Positions 46,986-55,258 of a stretch of 64,000 nt of DNA are shown here, one piece after another; within the stretch, counting starts at the first letter, position 1, and the number at the start of each line of letters is the position of its first letter. A program made the translations under genes and the position numbers. The notes under the pieces are model-generated. The model was not told the DNA's origin, made no database searches, and saw nothing but the letters and a program-made list of their open reading frames with translations. Source of the DNA: Terriglobus tenax (lineage in GTDB: Bacteria; Acidobacteriota; Terriglobia; Terriglobales; Acidobacteriaceae); the NCBI RefSeq assembly GCF_025685395.1, contig NZ_JAGSYA010000004.1, positions 2,666,001 through 2,730,000 on the forward strand. The letters run 5' to 3'.

Positions 46986-47021
46986 GTGTGCCCACCCTCA
47001 TGACGTCGGGGTGGGTTCAAC
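46986..47021 (-). repeat. Family 3 palindrome, intergenic copy after bshC
   Basis: CCCACCC (46991-46997) pairs with GGGTGGG (47009-47015). Read on the minus strand the element is GAACCCACCCC...GAGGGTGGGCAC, close to the copy at 63372. It lies 30 nt after the bshC stop and may end transcription. Confidence 0.55.
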
Positions 47022-47052
47022 GCCGTCACCCTGCCGGAGTAAAATCCTCCTC

Positions 47053-47367
47053 ATGGCGAAGTCGAAGGTGGAACAAGCGTTTGAAGTGATGTGTCCGGAT
47101 TGCGATGCAATCCTGAAGATTGATCCCGTTACCCACCAGGTCATCAGCCATACACCCGCGCCCAAAAAGCGCACCTTTGACAGCCTCTCGCAGGCATCCG
47201 CCGCTCTGAAGGAGCAGGACGAGCGCCGCGACTCGCTTTTCCGCCAGTCGGTCGAGGCCGAGAAGAACAAGGACGACCTGCTGTCAAAGAAGTTCGCCGA
47301 AGCCGTGAAGAAGGCAAAGGAATCTCCACTCACCGGCAAACCACTGCGCGACTTCGATCTGGATTAA
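47053..47367 (+). CDS. Small CPDC-motif protein of unknown function
   Basis: A 104-residue cytosolic protein. The N-terminus has VMCPDCDAILKIDPVTHQVI, a CxxC pair that looks like half of a zinc ribbon, followed by a strongly charged helix rich in Lys and Glu (RQSVEAEKNKDDLLSKKF) and a short LTGKPLRDFDLD tail. I recognise no family. The ATG at 47053 lacks a strong ribosome-binding site; the longer frame into bshC is a shadow. It may pair with another subunit to complete a metal site. A family 3 hairpin lies just upstream and a family 1 element downstream. Confidence 0.62.
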   Translation: MAKSKVEQAFEVMCPDCDAILKIDPVTHQVISHTPAPKKRTFDSLSQASAALKEQDERRDSLFRQSVEAEKNKDDLLSKKFAEAVKKAKESPLTGKPLRDFDLD

Positions 47368-47388
47368 GCCAAATCGGTAGATGGACTT

Positions 47389-47414
47389 TTTTTGAAAGCT
47401 TCAGCTTTCAAAAA
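47389..47414. terminator. A/T-flanked hairpin, candidate bidirectional terminator
   Basis: TTTTTGAAAGC (47389-47399) pairs perfectly with GCTTTCAAAAA (47404-47414) around a TTCA loop, 22 nt after the stop of the CPDC gene and 141 nt beyond the leftward UBP gene. A-tracts and T-tracts are on both strands. Confidence 0.6.
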
Positions 47415-47421
47415 GGATGAA

Positions 47422-47511
47422 GCAGTGGCCTCCAGGCCGCTGAAAGAGCGGGCAAAGATGGAAGGGCTTTAGCTCTGGGTCTTATTCGAACTCCCAGAAC
47501 TAAAGCCCTTT
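47422..47511. repeat. Two-hairpin palindromic element, family 1, copy 2
   Basis: Hairpin a is CAGTGGCC-TCCA-GGCCGCTG (one G-T pair). Hairpin b pairs AAGGGCTTTAGCTCTGGG (47460-47477) with CCCAGAACTAAAGCCCTT, one mismatch in 18. Order and spacing match copy 1 at 34023; several base changes in the stems keep pairing. Confidence 0.85.
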
Positions 47512-47555
47512 CTCTGTCTCTCTGTTTTTGGGGCTTAAATCTTTCCTGCAAACGG

Positions 47556-47864
47556 CTACGCCGGCAGGTCTTCCACAACCTCATCCACAAAGCACCATCC
47601 CCAGGCCTCGCCCGGCTCAATCGAACGCATGATGGGGTGCTTGGTGTCGTGGAAGTGCTTGGTCGCATGCTTGTTGGGCGAGGAGTCGCAGCAGCCCACA
47701 TGGCCGCAGATCAGGCACATGCGCAGGTGAACCCAGGTGCTACCCATCTTCAGGCATTCCTCGCAGCCCTTGGCGGAAGGAACAACCGGGTGCAGATGGG
47801 CAAAGTGCTTACAGGCATGCTGGGACACGAGGGGAATCTCCTGAAAAAGCGGTATATGAGGCAA
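47556..47864 (-). CDS. UBP-type zinc finger protein
   Basis: A 102-residue protein made almost entirely of a ZnF-UBP domain. The ligands are visible in CEECLKMGSTWVHLRMCLIC, GHVGCCDSS, KHATKHFHDTKHP and WGWCFVDE. In eukaryotic deubiquitinases this finger binds the free ubiquitin C-terminus; bacteria lack classical ubiquitin, so the ligand is unknown, but stand-alone copies are widespread in soil bacteria. The ATG at 47864 is plausible though a few upstream residues before CKHF may not be conserved. It faces away from the TolC-like gene. Confidence 0.88.
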   Translation of the reverse strand: MPHIPLFQEIPLVSQHACKHFAHLHPVVPSAKGCEECLKMGSTWVHLRMCLICGHVGCCDSSPNKHATKHFHDTKHPIMRSIEPGEAWGWCFVDEVVEDLPA

Positions 47865-48012
47865 CTCGTCGAAAGCGGCTGCCGGGAACTCTCAAAACAA
47901 TCGTACTTGGACATTCTTTCACGCCGGGAGTGCAACGTGTCCTGCAGACCCATCTTTTGCAGGAAGCAATTTGTACTATGGGTAAAGCCTGCAACTATCT
48001 GGAAGGTTTCTC

Positions 48013-49350
48013 TTGAAACTCATACCGCTGTGTTTTTCCTGTGCACGTCTTATGTGCCTGCTGCTTGTTTCGATGAACCTTCACGGACAGATTTCATTTA
48101 CCTCCGCGGTTAATCTGGCGCTTCGCAACAGCCCGCGTGTGAAGATGGCCGAAGCGGATATTGCGAAGGCAATCGCTGTTCTCTCAGAGTCGCGTACTGT
48201 CTATATTCCGCAGCTGAATTTCGGTTCGGGATTAGGCTATTCCTACGGGTTTCCCGTCGGTCAGCCGACGCTCTATAACGTTGGAATCCAATCCCTCGTC
48301 TTTGATCAATCGCAGGTCAATTCCATTCGTGCGGCAAAGAGAGCTCTGGAGAGCGCGAAATATGCCTTGGTGGATGCACGTCAGGGGGTCGCCGAAGATA
48401 CGGCTCTCACGTACATTGCCCTCGCCTTTGATCGTCAACGTCTCACCGTTTTGCAGCAACAGCAGGGAATCGCCATTCATCTCATGGAGATAGTGCGTGC
48501 CCGTCAGCAGGCGGAACAGGACAGCGCCATGGAACTCACGAGATCGCGCCTGACCTCGGCACGAGCCAACCTTGCCAGGCTCCATACGGAATCCGATATT
48601 TCATCTCATCTGGCGCACTTATCTTCTTTGACAGGTCTTCCGGTCGAAGCGCTGGCCATTGACCCGGACAGCATTCCATCGGCGTCGGGTATTCCAGATA
48701 CCAAGCAGGAAAAAGAGAAAGGTGCCGTGGCCAGCAAGGCCGCATACCTGAATGCGGAGTCCAAATCCCAGATAGCATCCGGAGATTCACGCAAGCTATA
48801 CCGGCCACAGGTCAGTTTTACATTCCGGTACGACCGTTATGCAGAGTTTAACAATTATCAGGACTACTACAGAAAGGACTCCTTTCACGTAAATAACCTC
48901 ACGGTTGGCACATTGGTGAATCTTCCCATCTTCAATCCCCAACTCAAGGCCAAGGCGCGTGAATCGCTGGCTGACGCCATGCACGCGCGGTATGACGCAG
49001 ATCGCCTGAAGCTGGAGTTCCTTGAGAGCCGGGCAAAAACGATTGCTTCGCTTGCAGAGTTATCCGCCAAAAGTGAGATTGCTTCTCTTGAGCGAGAAAT
49101 TGCAGAGCAGGATTTAGAAGTATTACAAATCCGGCTTCAACAGGGGAGTGGAAGCCTCTCCCCGCCCGCCACTCCGAAGGATGAGCAGAATGCCCGTCTG
49201 CAGGAGCGGCAGAAATATATTGATCTGCTGGAGGCAGAGCATCAGCTTTATGCCGCGCAGATCAGCGCCTTGCGGATGACGGGCCAGCTTGAGGAATGGC
49301 TCAGGGCATCTGTTCGGGGAAGTCTCAACCCCCAAACGGTTGTTCCATGA
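48013..49350 (+). CDS. TolC-family outer-membrane efflux protein
   Basis: A 445-residue OEP-type protein with a signal peptide (cleavage near LHGQ). The repeated pair of helical and barrel modules is visible: FTSAVNLALRNSPRVKMAEAD at the start, and QVSFTFRYDRYAEF, NLPIFNPQLKAKARESLADA in the second half. TolC proteins form the exit channel of RND, ABC or type I systems. No membrane-fusion or pump genes are adjacent, so it is an orphan here. TTG at 48013 is used, with GGAAGG seven nt upstream. By eye the gene is less GC-rich and uses A/T-ending codons more than its neighbours, suggesting transfer. Confidence 0.83.
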   Translation: MKLIPLCFSCARLMCLLLVSMNLHGQISFTSAVNLALRNSPRVKMAEADIAKAIAVLSESRTVYIPQLNFGSGLGYSYGFPVGQPTLYNVGIQSLVFDQSQVNSIRAAKRALESAKYALVDARQGVAEDTALTYIALAFDRQRLTVLQQQQGIAIHLMEIVRARQQAEQDSAMELTRSRLTSARANLARLHTESDISSHLAHLSSLTGLPVEALAIDPDSIPSASGIPDTKQEKEKGAVASKAAYLNAESKSQIASGDSRKLYRPQVSFTFRYDRYAEFNNYQDYYRKDSFHVNNLTVGTLVNLPIFNPQLKAKARESLADAMHARYDADRLKLEFLESRAKTIASLAELSAKSEIASLEREIAEQDLEVLQIRLQQGSGSLSPPATPKDEQNARLQERQKYIDLLEAEHQLYAAQISALRMTGQLEEWLRASVRGSLNPQTVVP

Positions 49351-49426
49351 GAGAACACGCACCGCGTGAAGCATGCTATCTGAAGTCTCAAGATTGCTGA
49401 CATTGGCGGGAGGGGACGGAATCTGC

Positions 49427-49503
49427 TGGTAGGCGAGGCAGGGATCGAACCTGCAACCCCGAGCTTAGAAGGCTCGTGCTCTATCCAATTGAGCTACTCG
49501 CCC
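49427..49503 (-). tRNA. tRNA-Arg (anticodon TCT)
   Basis: A complete cloverleaf on the minus strand: acceptor GGGCGAG/CTCGCCT (with a G-T end pair), D arm GCTC/GAGC, anticodon stem CGAGC/GCTCG with loop CTTCTAA (anticodon TCT), T arm GCAGG-TTCGATC-CCTGC, and an encoded CCA. It reads AGA codons. It lies just past the low-GC tolC gene. Confidence 0.95.
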
Positions 49504-49595
49504 GCCTGTGTTGATTGTATGCGAGGGTGGCTTGGGCTGTGCCAGGAGAATCAAATCCACTTGTTGCGGCGTATTTTCCGTGGGATGATGGCGGC

Positions 49596-50066
49596 ATGAT
49601 GCGCCGGTCTGTTCGTGCAGTTCTCGTGCTGTCTGCCGGAATGCTGCTGCCCTTTTCCTATGCGCAGCAGCCTTCGAATGCCGCCAATGAATTTCATGTG
49701 GACGGCTCGTGCCACATCTATGAAACGGTTCCCGGACCAAAGGGGCCAATCGCGCGACGGTACAAAGATCGTGGCATCTGCGACGCGGGCACCGTCCATG
49801 AATCTTCCCGGACAGAGACCGACATGAGCCTCCCCAGACGAAACCGCATCCATGTCACCATCCGTGAGCGAACCTTCACGTTGCACAACCCCACGCCGGA
49901 GCCGGCAACCTTCGTTCTGGAACAGAAAGTACCGAAGGGCTGGGAGGTGGATTCCGATCCGCAGCCGAACAAGTTGGAGGGCACTGTGGCAACGTACGTG
50001 GTATTGCTGGCCCCGCGACAGACGGTAAGCCTGCATGTGGGCGAGCGGAATCCGCCACCGCTATAA
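49596..50066 (+). CDS. Small exported protein of unknown function
   Basis: A 156-residue protein with a signal peptide (MMRRSVRAVLVLSAGMLLPF ... YAQQ). The mature part has two cysteines (GSCHIYE, RGICDAG) that could form a disulfide and a C-terminal beta-rich segment (RIHVTIRERTFTLHNPTPEP) resembling domains that decorate protein surfaces. I recognise no family. Adjacent ATGs at 49596 and 49599 are equally possible. It converges on the isomerase-like gene across a strong hairpin. Confidence 0.68.
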   Translation: MMRRSVRAVLVLSAGMLLPFSYAQQPSNAANEFHVDGSCHIYETVPGPKGPIARRYKDRGICDAGTVHESSRTETDMSLPRRNRIHVTIRERTFTLHNPTPEPATFVLEQKVPKGWEVDSDPQPNKLEGTVATYVVLLAPRQTVSLHVGERNPPPL

Positions 50067-50068
50067 GA

Positions 50069-50110
50069 AAGATTGCGCCCGTGCACCGTGCGGTACACGG
50101 GCGCAATCTT
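50069..50110. terminator. Bidirectional terminator between convergent genes
   Basis: AAGATTGCGCCCGTG (50069-50083) pairs perfectly with CACGGGCGCAATCTT (50096-50110), 15 bp, with an inner ACC/GGT stem. It starts 2 nt after the rightward gene and covers the stop of the leftward gene. Confidence 0.85.
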
Positions 50111-50990
50111 ATGCGTCCTGCAGTGCGGTTACGGCTTCTTCTCGTGCCTTGGTCAGCGTCTTCACCCAGTCGCCTACGGGCTTGAACTCCATGCAGATCA
50201 CGCCGGTGTACTTCAACTCGGCCAGCTTCTTATAGATATTCGGCCAGTACATCTCGCCGGTGCCGGGCTCATGGCGTCCGGGGACGTCGGCCACGTGGAC
50301 CAGGCCCACCAGATCGATATTGCCATCCAGCTTCTCGATCAGATTCCCGGCCTGCCGCTGCTCATGGTAGAAGTCGTACAACACCTTGATGCGCGGGCTG
50401 TTCACCTCGCGGCAGATGGCGAAGGCTTCGCTTACGCTCACCACCGCCTCTTCCTTGTGCTCCAGCAGGTCGATCGGTTCCAGCACAATCTCCATCTGGT
50501 CTTTCTCCAGCACATCGGCGGCATACTTCAGCGTGTCCACAATGGCGGCGCGCTGCTCGGCGGGCGTCTGCGTGGGCACGCGGTTGAAGGCGGTGTAGAT
50601 GAACTGTTTGCAGCCAAGCTCCTTGGCTCCCGGAATCGCCTTCACCAGGTCGTCATGCAGGGCGGTGCGCTTGGTGTGGTCGGCCAGGGCATTGCGGCCT
50701 GGTACGGCGGAGTCCACGCCCAGCTTCAGCCGCTTCAGCGCAGCCTGGTTGGTCTTCCATTCCTCGGGAGTCCACTTCTCGTACTCATTGCCTACCTCCA
50801 CCGAGGTGTATCCCGCCGCAGCCACCATCTCCAGCTTCTGCACAAAGCTGATTTTGTTGTCGATGGTCCACAGCATGACAGAGAAGGTGTTCTTCGGCGC
50901 CGGTGCGGCCACGGCCGCTTCTACTCCGCCCAGAAACGGCATAACGGCTGCGCCAAACGAAAGCTTATGAAAGTCGCGACGGTTCATCAT
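50109..50990 (-). CDS. Tat-exported sugar isomerase/epimerase (hydroxypyruvate isomerase-like)
   Basis: A 293-residue TIM-barrel protein of the AP-endonuclease-2 fold. The N-terminus MNRRDFHKLSFGAAVM is a twin-arginine signal. Metal-site segments include IVLEPIDLLEH, VLYDFYHEQRQAG, GLVHVADVPGRHEPG and CMEFKP, which resemble hydroxypyruvate isomerase and related epimerases. An exported, folded, metal-bearing isomerase is typical of soil bacteria, but the substrate is unknown. Start is either 50990 (MM) or 50987. Confidence 0.85.
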   Translation of the reverse strand: MMNRRDFHKLSFGAAVMPFLGGVEAAVAAPAPKNTFSVMLWTIDNKISFVQKLEMVAAAGYTSVEVGNEYEKWTPEEWKTNQAALKRLKLGVDSAVPGRNALADHTKRTALHDDLVKAIPGAKELGCKQFIYTAFNRVPTQTPAEQRAAIVDTLKYAADVLEKDQMEIVLEPIDLLEHKEEAVVSVSEAFAICREVNSPRIKVLYDFYHEQRQAGNLIEKLDGNIDLVGLVHVADVPGRHEPGTGEMYWPNIYKKLAELKYTGVICMEFKPVGDWVKTLTKAREEAVTALQDA

Positions 50991-51143
50991 GAGTCCTCAG
51001 AAATCTCCCAGTGCAACGCGTGTACGATCACGGCGGCTGCCAGAGAAGTATAACGATGCGCGGAGAATTACCGCGACAAATCGGCTGGCGCGGGGTATGA
51101 GTTATGCATAGCATTCATCCCTGCCTTGTGAGCCCATGCCCGT

Positions 51144-52115
51144 ATGCGCCAGCGTTTGCTTCGCCGCGGTCTTCTTGTCTTGAGTCTTCTCTATGGTGCC
51201 GCCGCCGCACAGCAGCCGGCTCCACCCCCTCCCATGAACGCGCAGGAACAAGCCGGGCTGGATGCCTTGGCCGTGGCCTACGATCCTGCCATCTTCCGGA
51301 ATCTTCTGCCCACTGCGCAGCTGGACGCCCTGAAGGTGTACGACGGCCAGCCCGCAAAGGCGATTTTCAAGGACAAGCAGTTCAAAGCCATCTTCAAAAG
51401 CATCGTTCCGGACTGCATGTTTCATTACGGCAAAGACATGGACTCCCGCGATGCCGTGCAGATGGTCATGGATGGCTCCAAAACGCCCATTCGATTACGC
51501 GAGGGGCGCTACCTACTGGTCTCAGGGGATGACGGTCCTTATCTGGCGGGCCGGGCATTTGTATGGATCGATCTTCAGGAGGGAATCGGGCTCGCCGGTT
51601 TCTACTTCCATCCCACCAACGGTGAGCCTACGCCGACAGTTACCGTCTTCTCCCGCCAGGTGAAGGAGACCTCCATGAGCATGGGCCAGCTTCCGCCCGA
51701 GTTTGCACGCGACGTGGAAAGCTGGTCGCGCAGCGAGCGCGTGCCGTTGGTCACCACGCGCTACTTCATCGGCGAAAACAAGAAGCGTCTTCTGCTGGCG
51801 CATGATGAGGAGTACTGCACGCAGTTGGATGGGGCCACGGCTGCGCCCGGCAGCGGCTGCCAGCAGATGGATGCCGACTCCGCCGAACTGGACATGAATG
51901 CCGCGTATTACCTGCAACAGGTGCACTATGCCACCAACGCCACGGCATGGATGATCAACGGTCCCGAGCAGGTGGCGTGGCTAGACATCCGCACGCGAAC
52001 CTGCGGTGTGGATACGGCATGCCGTGTGCGCGTCACTCGCGAGCATACAGCGGTGATGATCGGGCGTCCGGTGCATGCTCCGCACCCGGTGCCACATCCC
52101 ATTGGGCATCGGTAA
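51144..52115 (+). CDS. Exported protein of unknown function
   Basis: A 323-residue protein with a signal peptide (RRGLLVLSLLYGAAAAQQ) and a short Pro-rich linker. Six cysteines are visible, including ones in PDCMFHY, EYCTQL, GSGCQQM, TRTCGVDTACRV, which could form disulfides. The C-terminus is His/Pro rich (GRPVHAPHPVPHPIGHR) and might bind metal. No family recognised. It stands alone between divergent and convergent neighbours; the ATG at 51144 has no clear ribosome-binding site. Confidence 0.72.
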   Translation: MRQRLLRRGLLVLSLLYGAAAAQQPAPPPPMNAQEQAGLDALAVAYDPAIFRNLLPTAQLDALKVYDGQPAKAIFKDKQFKAIFKSIVPDCMFHYGKDMDSRDAVQMVMDGSKTPIRLREGRYLLVSGDDGPYLAGRAFVWIDLQEGIGLAGFYFHPTNGEPTPTVTVFSRQVKETSMSMGQLPPEFARDVESWSRSERVPLVTTRYFIGENKKRLLLAHDEEYCTQLDGATAAPGSGCQQMDADSAELDMNAAYYLQQVHYATNATAWMINGPEQVAWLDIRTRTCGVDTACRVRVTREHTAVMIGRPVHAPHPVPHPIGHR

Positions 52116-52126
52116 AAGGAATTCTG

Positions 52127-52714
52127 TTAGGGCGCGGCGTCTTTGCTGCGCAGCAGTACCACCACGTCGCCCAGCGCATCCGCCCAATGGCGGTAAGCTT
52201 CATTTGCGTCCTGCCCCAGCGCTTTCACATACAGCGTGACAGCGTAGCCTTCCTGCACCATGCCGAAGTCCGTCACCGCGGGGCGCAGAATGAACTCAAG
52301 CTTCGCCATCGGGTGCTCCAGCTTGCCGGCAAGCCGTGTCAGCCGGTCCAGCAGCGGAGTCAGCTTGTGTGGCGACAGGAAGGCATTCCGGTCGCGCCAC
52401 AACAGGTCAATGTAGCTGGCAAAGCCGCAGGGAGCCTCGTCCGGCTCCAGCAGCATCTCCATCTGCAGCATCTCCAGCTCAGAGTCGTACATCTCCCACG
52501 CATCGCACTTGGCGGTGTAGACCGGCGAGCGTGCAGCGTTCAGCGAGCGCAGGGCATGCAGCAGAGCAGCATGGTCGTCTGCCTCGGGAATCGAGTCCAG
52601 CGCATCCGGATCTTCGCGCAGATCTACAAAGGCATGCGCCGTGCCTTCGGCCTGCCAGGGAATCACGAGCACCGGGTCATGTGCTCCGGTCTCGGTCGAC
52701 CACTCAGCCTGCAT
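52127..52714 (-). CDS. Conserved-looking cytosolic protein of unknown function
   Basis: A 195-residue acidic protein without signal peptide or membrane helix. It contains Trp- and Asp-rich stretches (AFVDLREDPDALD, SYIDLLWRDRNAF) and no motif I can place. The ATG at 52714 has AGGAGG three nt upstream and lies inside the end of the YheT-like hydrolase gene (11-nt overlap), so it is translationally coupled to it. It is the last gene of the DUF72 - hydrolase - hypothetical operon. Confidence 0.7.
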   Translation of the reverse strand: MQAEWSTETGAHDPVLVIPWQAEGTAHAFVDLREDPDALDSIPEADDHAALLHALRSLNAARSPVYTAKCDAWEMYDSELEMLQMEMLLEPDEAPCGFASYIDLLWRDRNAFLSPHKLTPLLDRLTRLAGKLEHPMAKLEFILRPAVTDFGMVQEGYAVTLYVKALGQDANEAYRHWADALGDVVVLLRSKDAAP

Positions 52715-53720
52715 GGGCCTCCTGGGGAACGGGTGCGGGCACGCGGACATGCCCGGTCAGGAAGGCCAGCGTTGTGTGCTCGGCCCAGTAACCGTCGTAA
52801 CTTGCGGTCCGGTCGGCAAGAAAGGCGCAATGGCCGCCGTGCGCGGTCTCCACAAAGGTAAGGTGCGGGTTCGCAGCCATCACGGAGCGGGTCTGTCGCG
52901 TTACGCGGATGAAAGGATCATCCGCTGCGTGCAGAATCAGCGTGGGCACAGCGATGCGGTCCAGCACGCGCGCGGCCGCGGCGCGGTGATAGTAGTCATC
53001 AGCCCCGGTAAAGCCGGAGTACGGCCCGGTGATGCGCTCGTCAAAGTCGCGGATAGAACGAATGTTCTTCACGCGCGCCGGATCGTAGATCTTCGGGAAG
53101 AGTTCGCATTTGCGCTGATACCGCGCCAGCAGACCGCGCAGAAACTTCCACTCATACACGCGGTTGCGTCCCTCGTGCAGTTTGTCGGCGGAGGGGCCAA
53201 GATCCATCGCGGGCGAAACGCCGACAACGCCTGCAAGCTCCGGCATGGAGCTGCCCAGCTCACCCGCCAGCTTCAACACAATGTTGCCGCCCATCGAATA
53301 GCCGATCAGGCTGATGCTGCGAACGCCATGCGTGCGGATGGCCCAGCGCATCACCTCCAGCATGTCGACGGACAGACCGGAGTGATACAAGGTCGGCGTC
53401 AGGTTCTCCGTGCCGCCGCAATTGCGCATGTTCATCCGGATGACCGACCATCCCGCATCCCACAGCTTGGCCGCGTTGCCACGCATGTACTGGGATGCCG
53501 ACGAGCCCTCAAGCCCATGCAGAAGAATGGCCAGGGGCGCTTCGGCCGCTGCGGGCTGCCAGTTGCACTGGCACAGTACCTGCGTCTCCGGCTCGGTCTG
53601 GATGTATACCGCCTCGGACTCCGGTGGCTCGGCACCGCGCTTGAGAAAATTACCCACCAGCGTCTGCAGGTCGCCATGGCGAACCCAGCGGCGCGGTGTG
53701 AAATGGCGTTGATGGCTCAT
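52704..53720 (-). CDS. YheT-like alpha/beta hydrolase
   Basis: A 338-residue alpha/beta hydrolase of the YheT/ABHD1-3 group. HLLHG is seen as AILLHGLEGSSAS; the nucleophile is in ISLIGYSMGGNIVLKLAGEL; the Asp and His lie in LILHAADDPFI and ETAHGGHCAFL. NMRNCGGTENLTP and HSGLSVDMLEVM are typical for this group. Physiological substrates are unknown, perhaps lipids or short esters. Its ATG overlaps the stop of the DUF72 gene (ATGA). Confidence 0.87.
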   Translation of the reverse strand: MSHQRHFTPRRWVRHGDLQTLVGNFLKRGAEPPESEAVYIQTEPETQVLCQCNWQPAAAEAPLAILLHGLEGSSASQYMRGNAAKLWDAGWSVIRMNMRNCGGTENLTPTLYHSGLSVDMLEVMRWAIRTHGVRSISLIGYSMGGNIVLKLAGELGSSMPELAGVVGVSPAMDLGPSADKLHEGRNRVYEWKFLRGLLARYQRKCELFPKIYDPARVKNIRSIRDFDERITGPYSGFTGADDYYHRAAAARVLDRIAVPTLILHAADDPFIRVTRQTRSVMAANPHLTFVETAHGGHCAFLADRTASYDGYWAEHTTLAFLTGHVRVPAPVPQEAHAG

Positions 53721-54463
53721 CGTGCGGCCACCTGTTCCAGCAGGGCAGCGGCTGCCAGCACGCCGGCCGGCTCATCCTCATGCTTGAAGTAAGCAAAGAC
53801 GTCGCGCTGCTTTGTCAGCTCAGCGAACTGCGCCGTGTAGCGCGGTAGATCCTCGGCCGTGTAGTGCACCGGGTTGCGAAGGCGGTATGAGGTGAAGTCC
53901 GCTGCGGTATGCACCTCGGGCGTCACCAGGTCTTCGCTTTCGGCAATGCAGAGCGCGGTGTTGTGCTCGCGCAGCAGGTCATAGGTGGCATCGGCAAACC
54001 AGCTCTCATGGCGGAACTCAAAGGCTACGCGGTACTCCCGCAGCGTGGGTAGCGTCAGAAAGGCGGCAAGGCGGTCAAGGTCGGCCTTGAAGTTCGGCGG
54101 AAGCTGGAAGAGCAGCAGCCCCAGCTTGTTGGCCGCATAGGCATGTGCCAGGGCGCCGGTAAAGGCATCCACCGGCGAGCCACAGTCGCGCAGCCGCTTG
54201 ATATGGGTAATGGTCTGCGGAGCCTTGAAGCTGAAGCGGAAGTTCTCTGGCACGGCAGCCACCCAGCCCTGCACCATGGCGTTGGTCGGCAGCGCGCGGA
54301 AGGTGTAGTTCACCTCAACCGAGTTGCAGCGTGTGCCGTAATGGGCAAGAAACTGTTTTGCGGGTGTTTTTGCAGGATAAAAGCCCGGCTTCCAGGTGGG
54401 ATAGGCCCAGCCTGAACTGCCTGCGTAAAGCGTGTGCGTGGAGGTGACGGGCGATTCGCTCAA
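53717..54463 (-). CDS. DUF72 family protein
   Basis: About 248 residues, the usual DUF72 size. Family signatures are YAGSSGWAYPTWKPGFYP at the N-terminus, NSVEVNYTFRALP, FRFSFKAPQTITH, and RVAFEFRHESWF; VFAYFKHEDEPAGVLAA ends the protein. The fold is a TIM-like barrel; function unknown. The open frame continues into the tRNA-His gene, so the start must be downstream of it: TTG at 54463 or 54472 are the candidates. It is the first gene of a three-gene operon only 24 nt from the tRNA. Confidence 0.85.
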   Translation of the reverse strand: MSESPVTSTHTLYAGSSGWAYPTWKPGFYPAKTPAKQFLAHYGTRCNSVEVNYTFRALPTNAMVQGWVAAVPENFRFSFKAPQTITHIKRLRDCGSPVDAFTGALAHAYAANKLGLLLFQLPPNFKADLDRLAAFLTLPTLREYRVAFEFRHESWFADATYDLLREHNTALCIAESEDLVTPEVHTAADFTSYRLRNPVHYTAEDLPRYTAQFAELTKQRDVFAYFKHEDEPAGVLAAAALLEQVAAR

Positions 54464-54487
54464 GGCACGCAATGGAAGGGGGGTGTT

Positions 54488-54564
54488 TGGGGCGGCTAGC
54501 GGGATTTGAACCCGCGACATCGGGTGCCACAGACCCGCGTTCTAACCCCTGAACTATAGCCGCC
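54488..54564 (-). tRNA. tRNA-His (anticodon GTG)
   Basis: A complete cloverleaf on the minus strand with the extra G(-1) of tRNA-His pairing with C73. Acceptor GCGGCTA/TAGCCGC, D arm GTTC/GAAC, anticodon stem CGGGT/ACCCG with loop CTGTGGC (anticodon GTG), T arm GCGGG-TTCAAAT-CCCGC, encoded CCA. Confidence 0.96.
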
Positions 54565-54612
54565 GTACCTCTGCAATTGTAGCAAAGGACGGCGGCCAGT
54601 GCTCAGCGAGCG

Positions 54613-55230
54613 CTAGTAGTACAGGTATTTGCGCCAGTTCGCATCGCTTGACCCGATCATCCGCATAATGTGGCGGCTGGTGTGCAGACTGAACGATCGC
54701 GGCTCGCGCGCCAGCTTCATGTCCGTCAGTTCATGCAGCAGGGAGTTGCCCTTTCTGCGATTGCAGCTATGGCAGCAGGCCACCAGGTTCTCCCAGGTGG
54801 ACAGGCCGCCGCGTGAACGCGGCAGAACGTGGTCCAGCGTCAGTTCACCCGCCGTCAGAATAATGCCGCAGTACTGGCAGGTATTGCGGTCGCGCAGAAG
54901 AATGTTCTTCCGCGACAGTGCCCGCGTCTGGTGCGGAATACGGCGATACTCCAGCAGGCGGATGACCGAGGGCATCTCCACCTTCACGCGCGCGGAGTGC
55001 AGTTGTGCTCCCTGCGCCTCCTCCGTGCGGGCAACGCCCTTCAATACCAGCACCAGGGCGCGTCGCGCACCGCAGATATTGATGGGCTCATACGAGGCAT
55101 TCAGCACCAGCACCGGGGTCTGTAGCGGAGACGATCCGCGCGTGCGTTCGGGTGCGTGGACCGGGTCCAGTCCATGTTGCATGGTGTGACACTTCGCCAG
55201 GGACTTCTGCTTGCGCGCCTTGCCGTGCAT
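54613..55230 (-). CDS. HNH endonuclease-like protein
   Basis: A 205-residue protein with a stand-alone HNH domain. The metal and zinc sites are in [40 protein letters not shown]. The N-terminal part ([20 protein letters not shown]) is shared by a widespread housekeeping HNH family, not by restriction or homing enzymes. It may nick structured DNA, but the role is unknown. It follows comF by 28 nt on the same strand. The ATG at 55230 is used; the first 30 residues are less conserved-looking. Confidence 0.85.
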   Translation of the reverse strand: MHGKARKQKSLAKCHTMQHGLDPVHAPERTRGSSPLQTPVLVLNASYEPINICGARRALVLVLKGVARTEEAQGAQLHSARVKVEMPSVIRLLEYRRIPHQTRALSRKNILLRDRNTCQYCGIILTAGELTLDHVLPRSRGGLSTWENLVACCHSCNRRKGNSLLHELTDMKLAREPRSFSLHTSRHIMRMIGSSDANWRKYLYY

Positions 55231-55258
55231 TCGTGTGCTCTCCTCGCTACGTTATCGT

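Noticed and set aside
54464-54520. Upstream start of the DUF72 gene at 54520
   Set aside because: It would lie within the tRNA-His gene; conserved residues begin further downstream.
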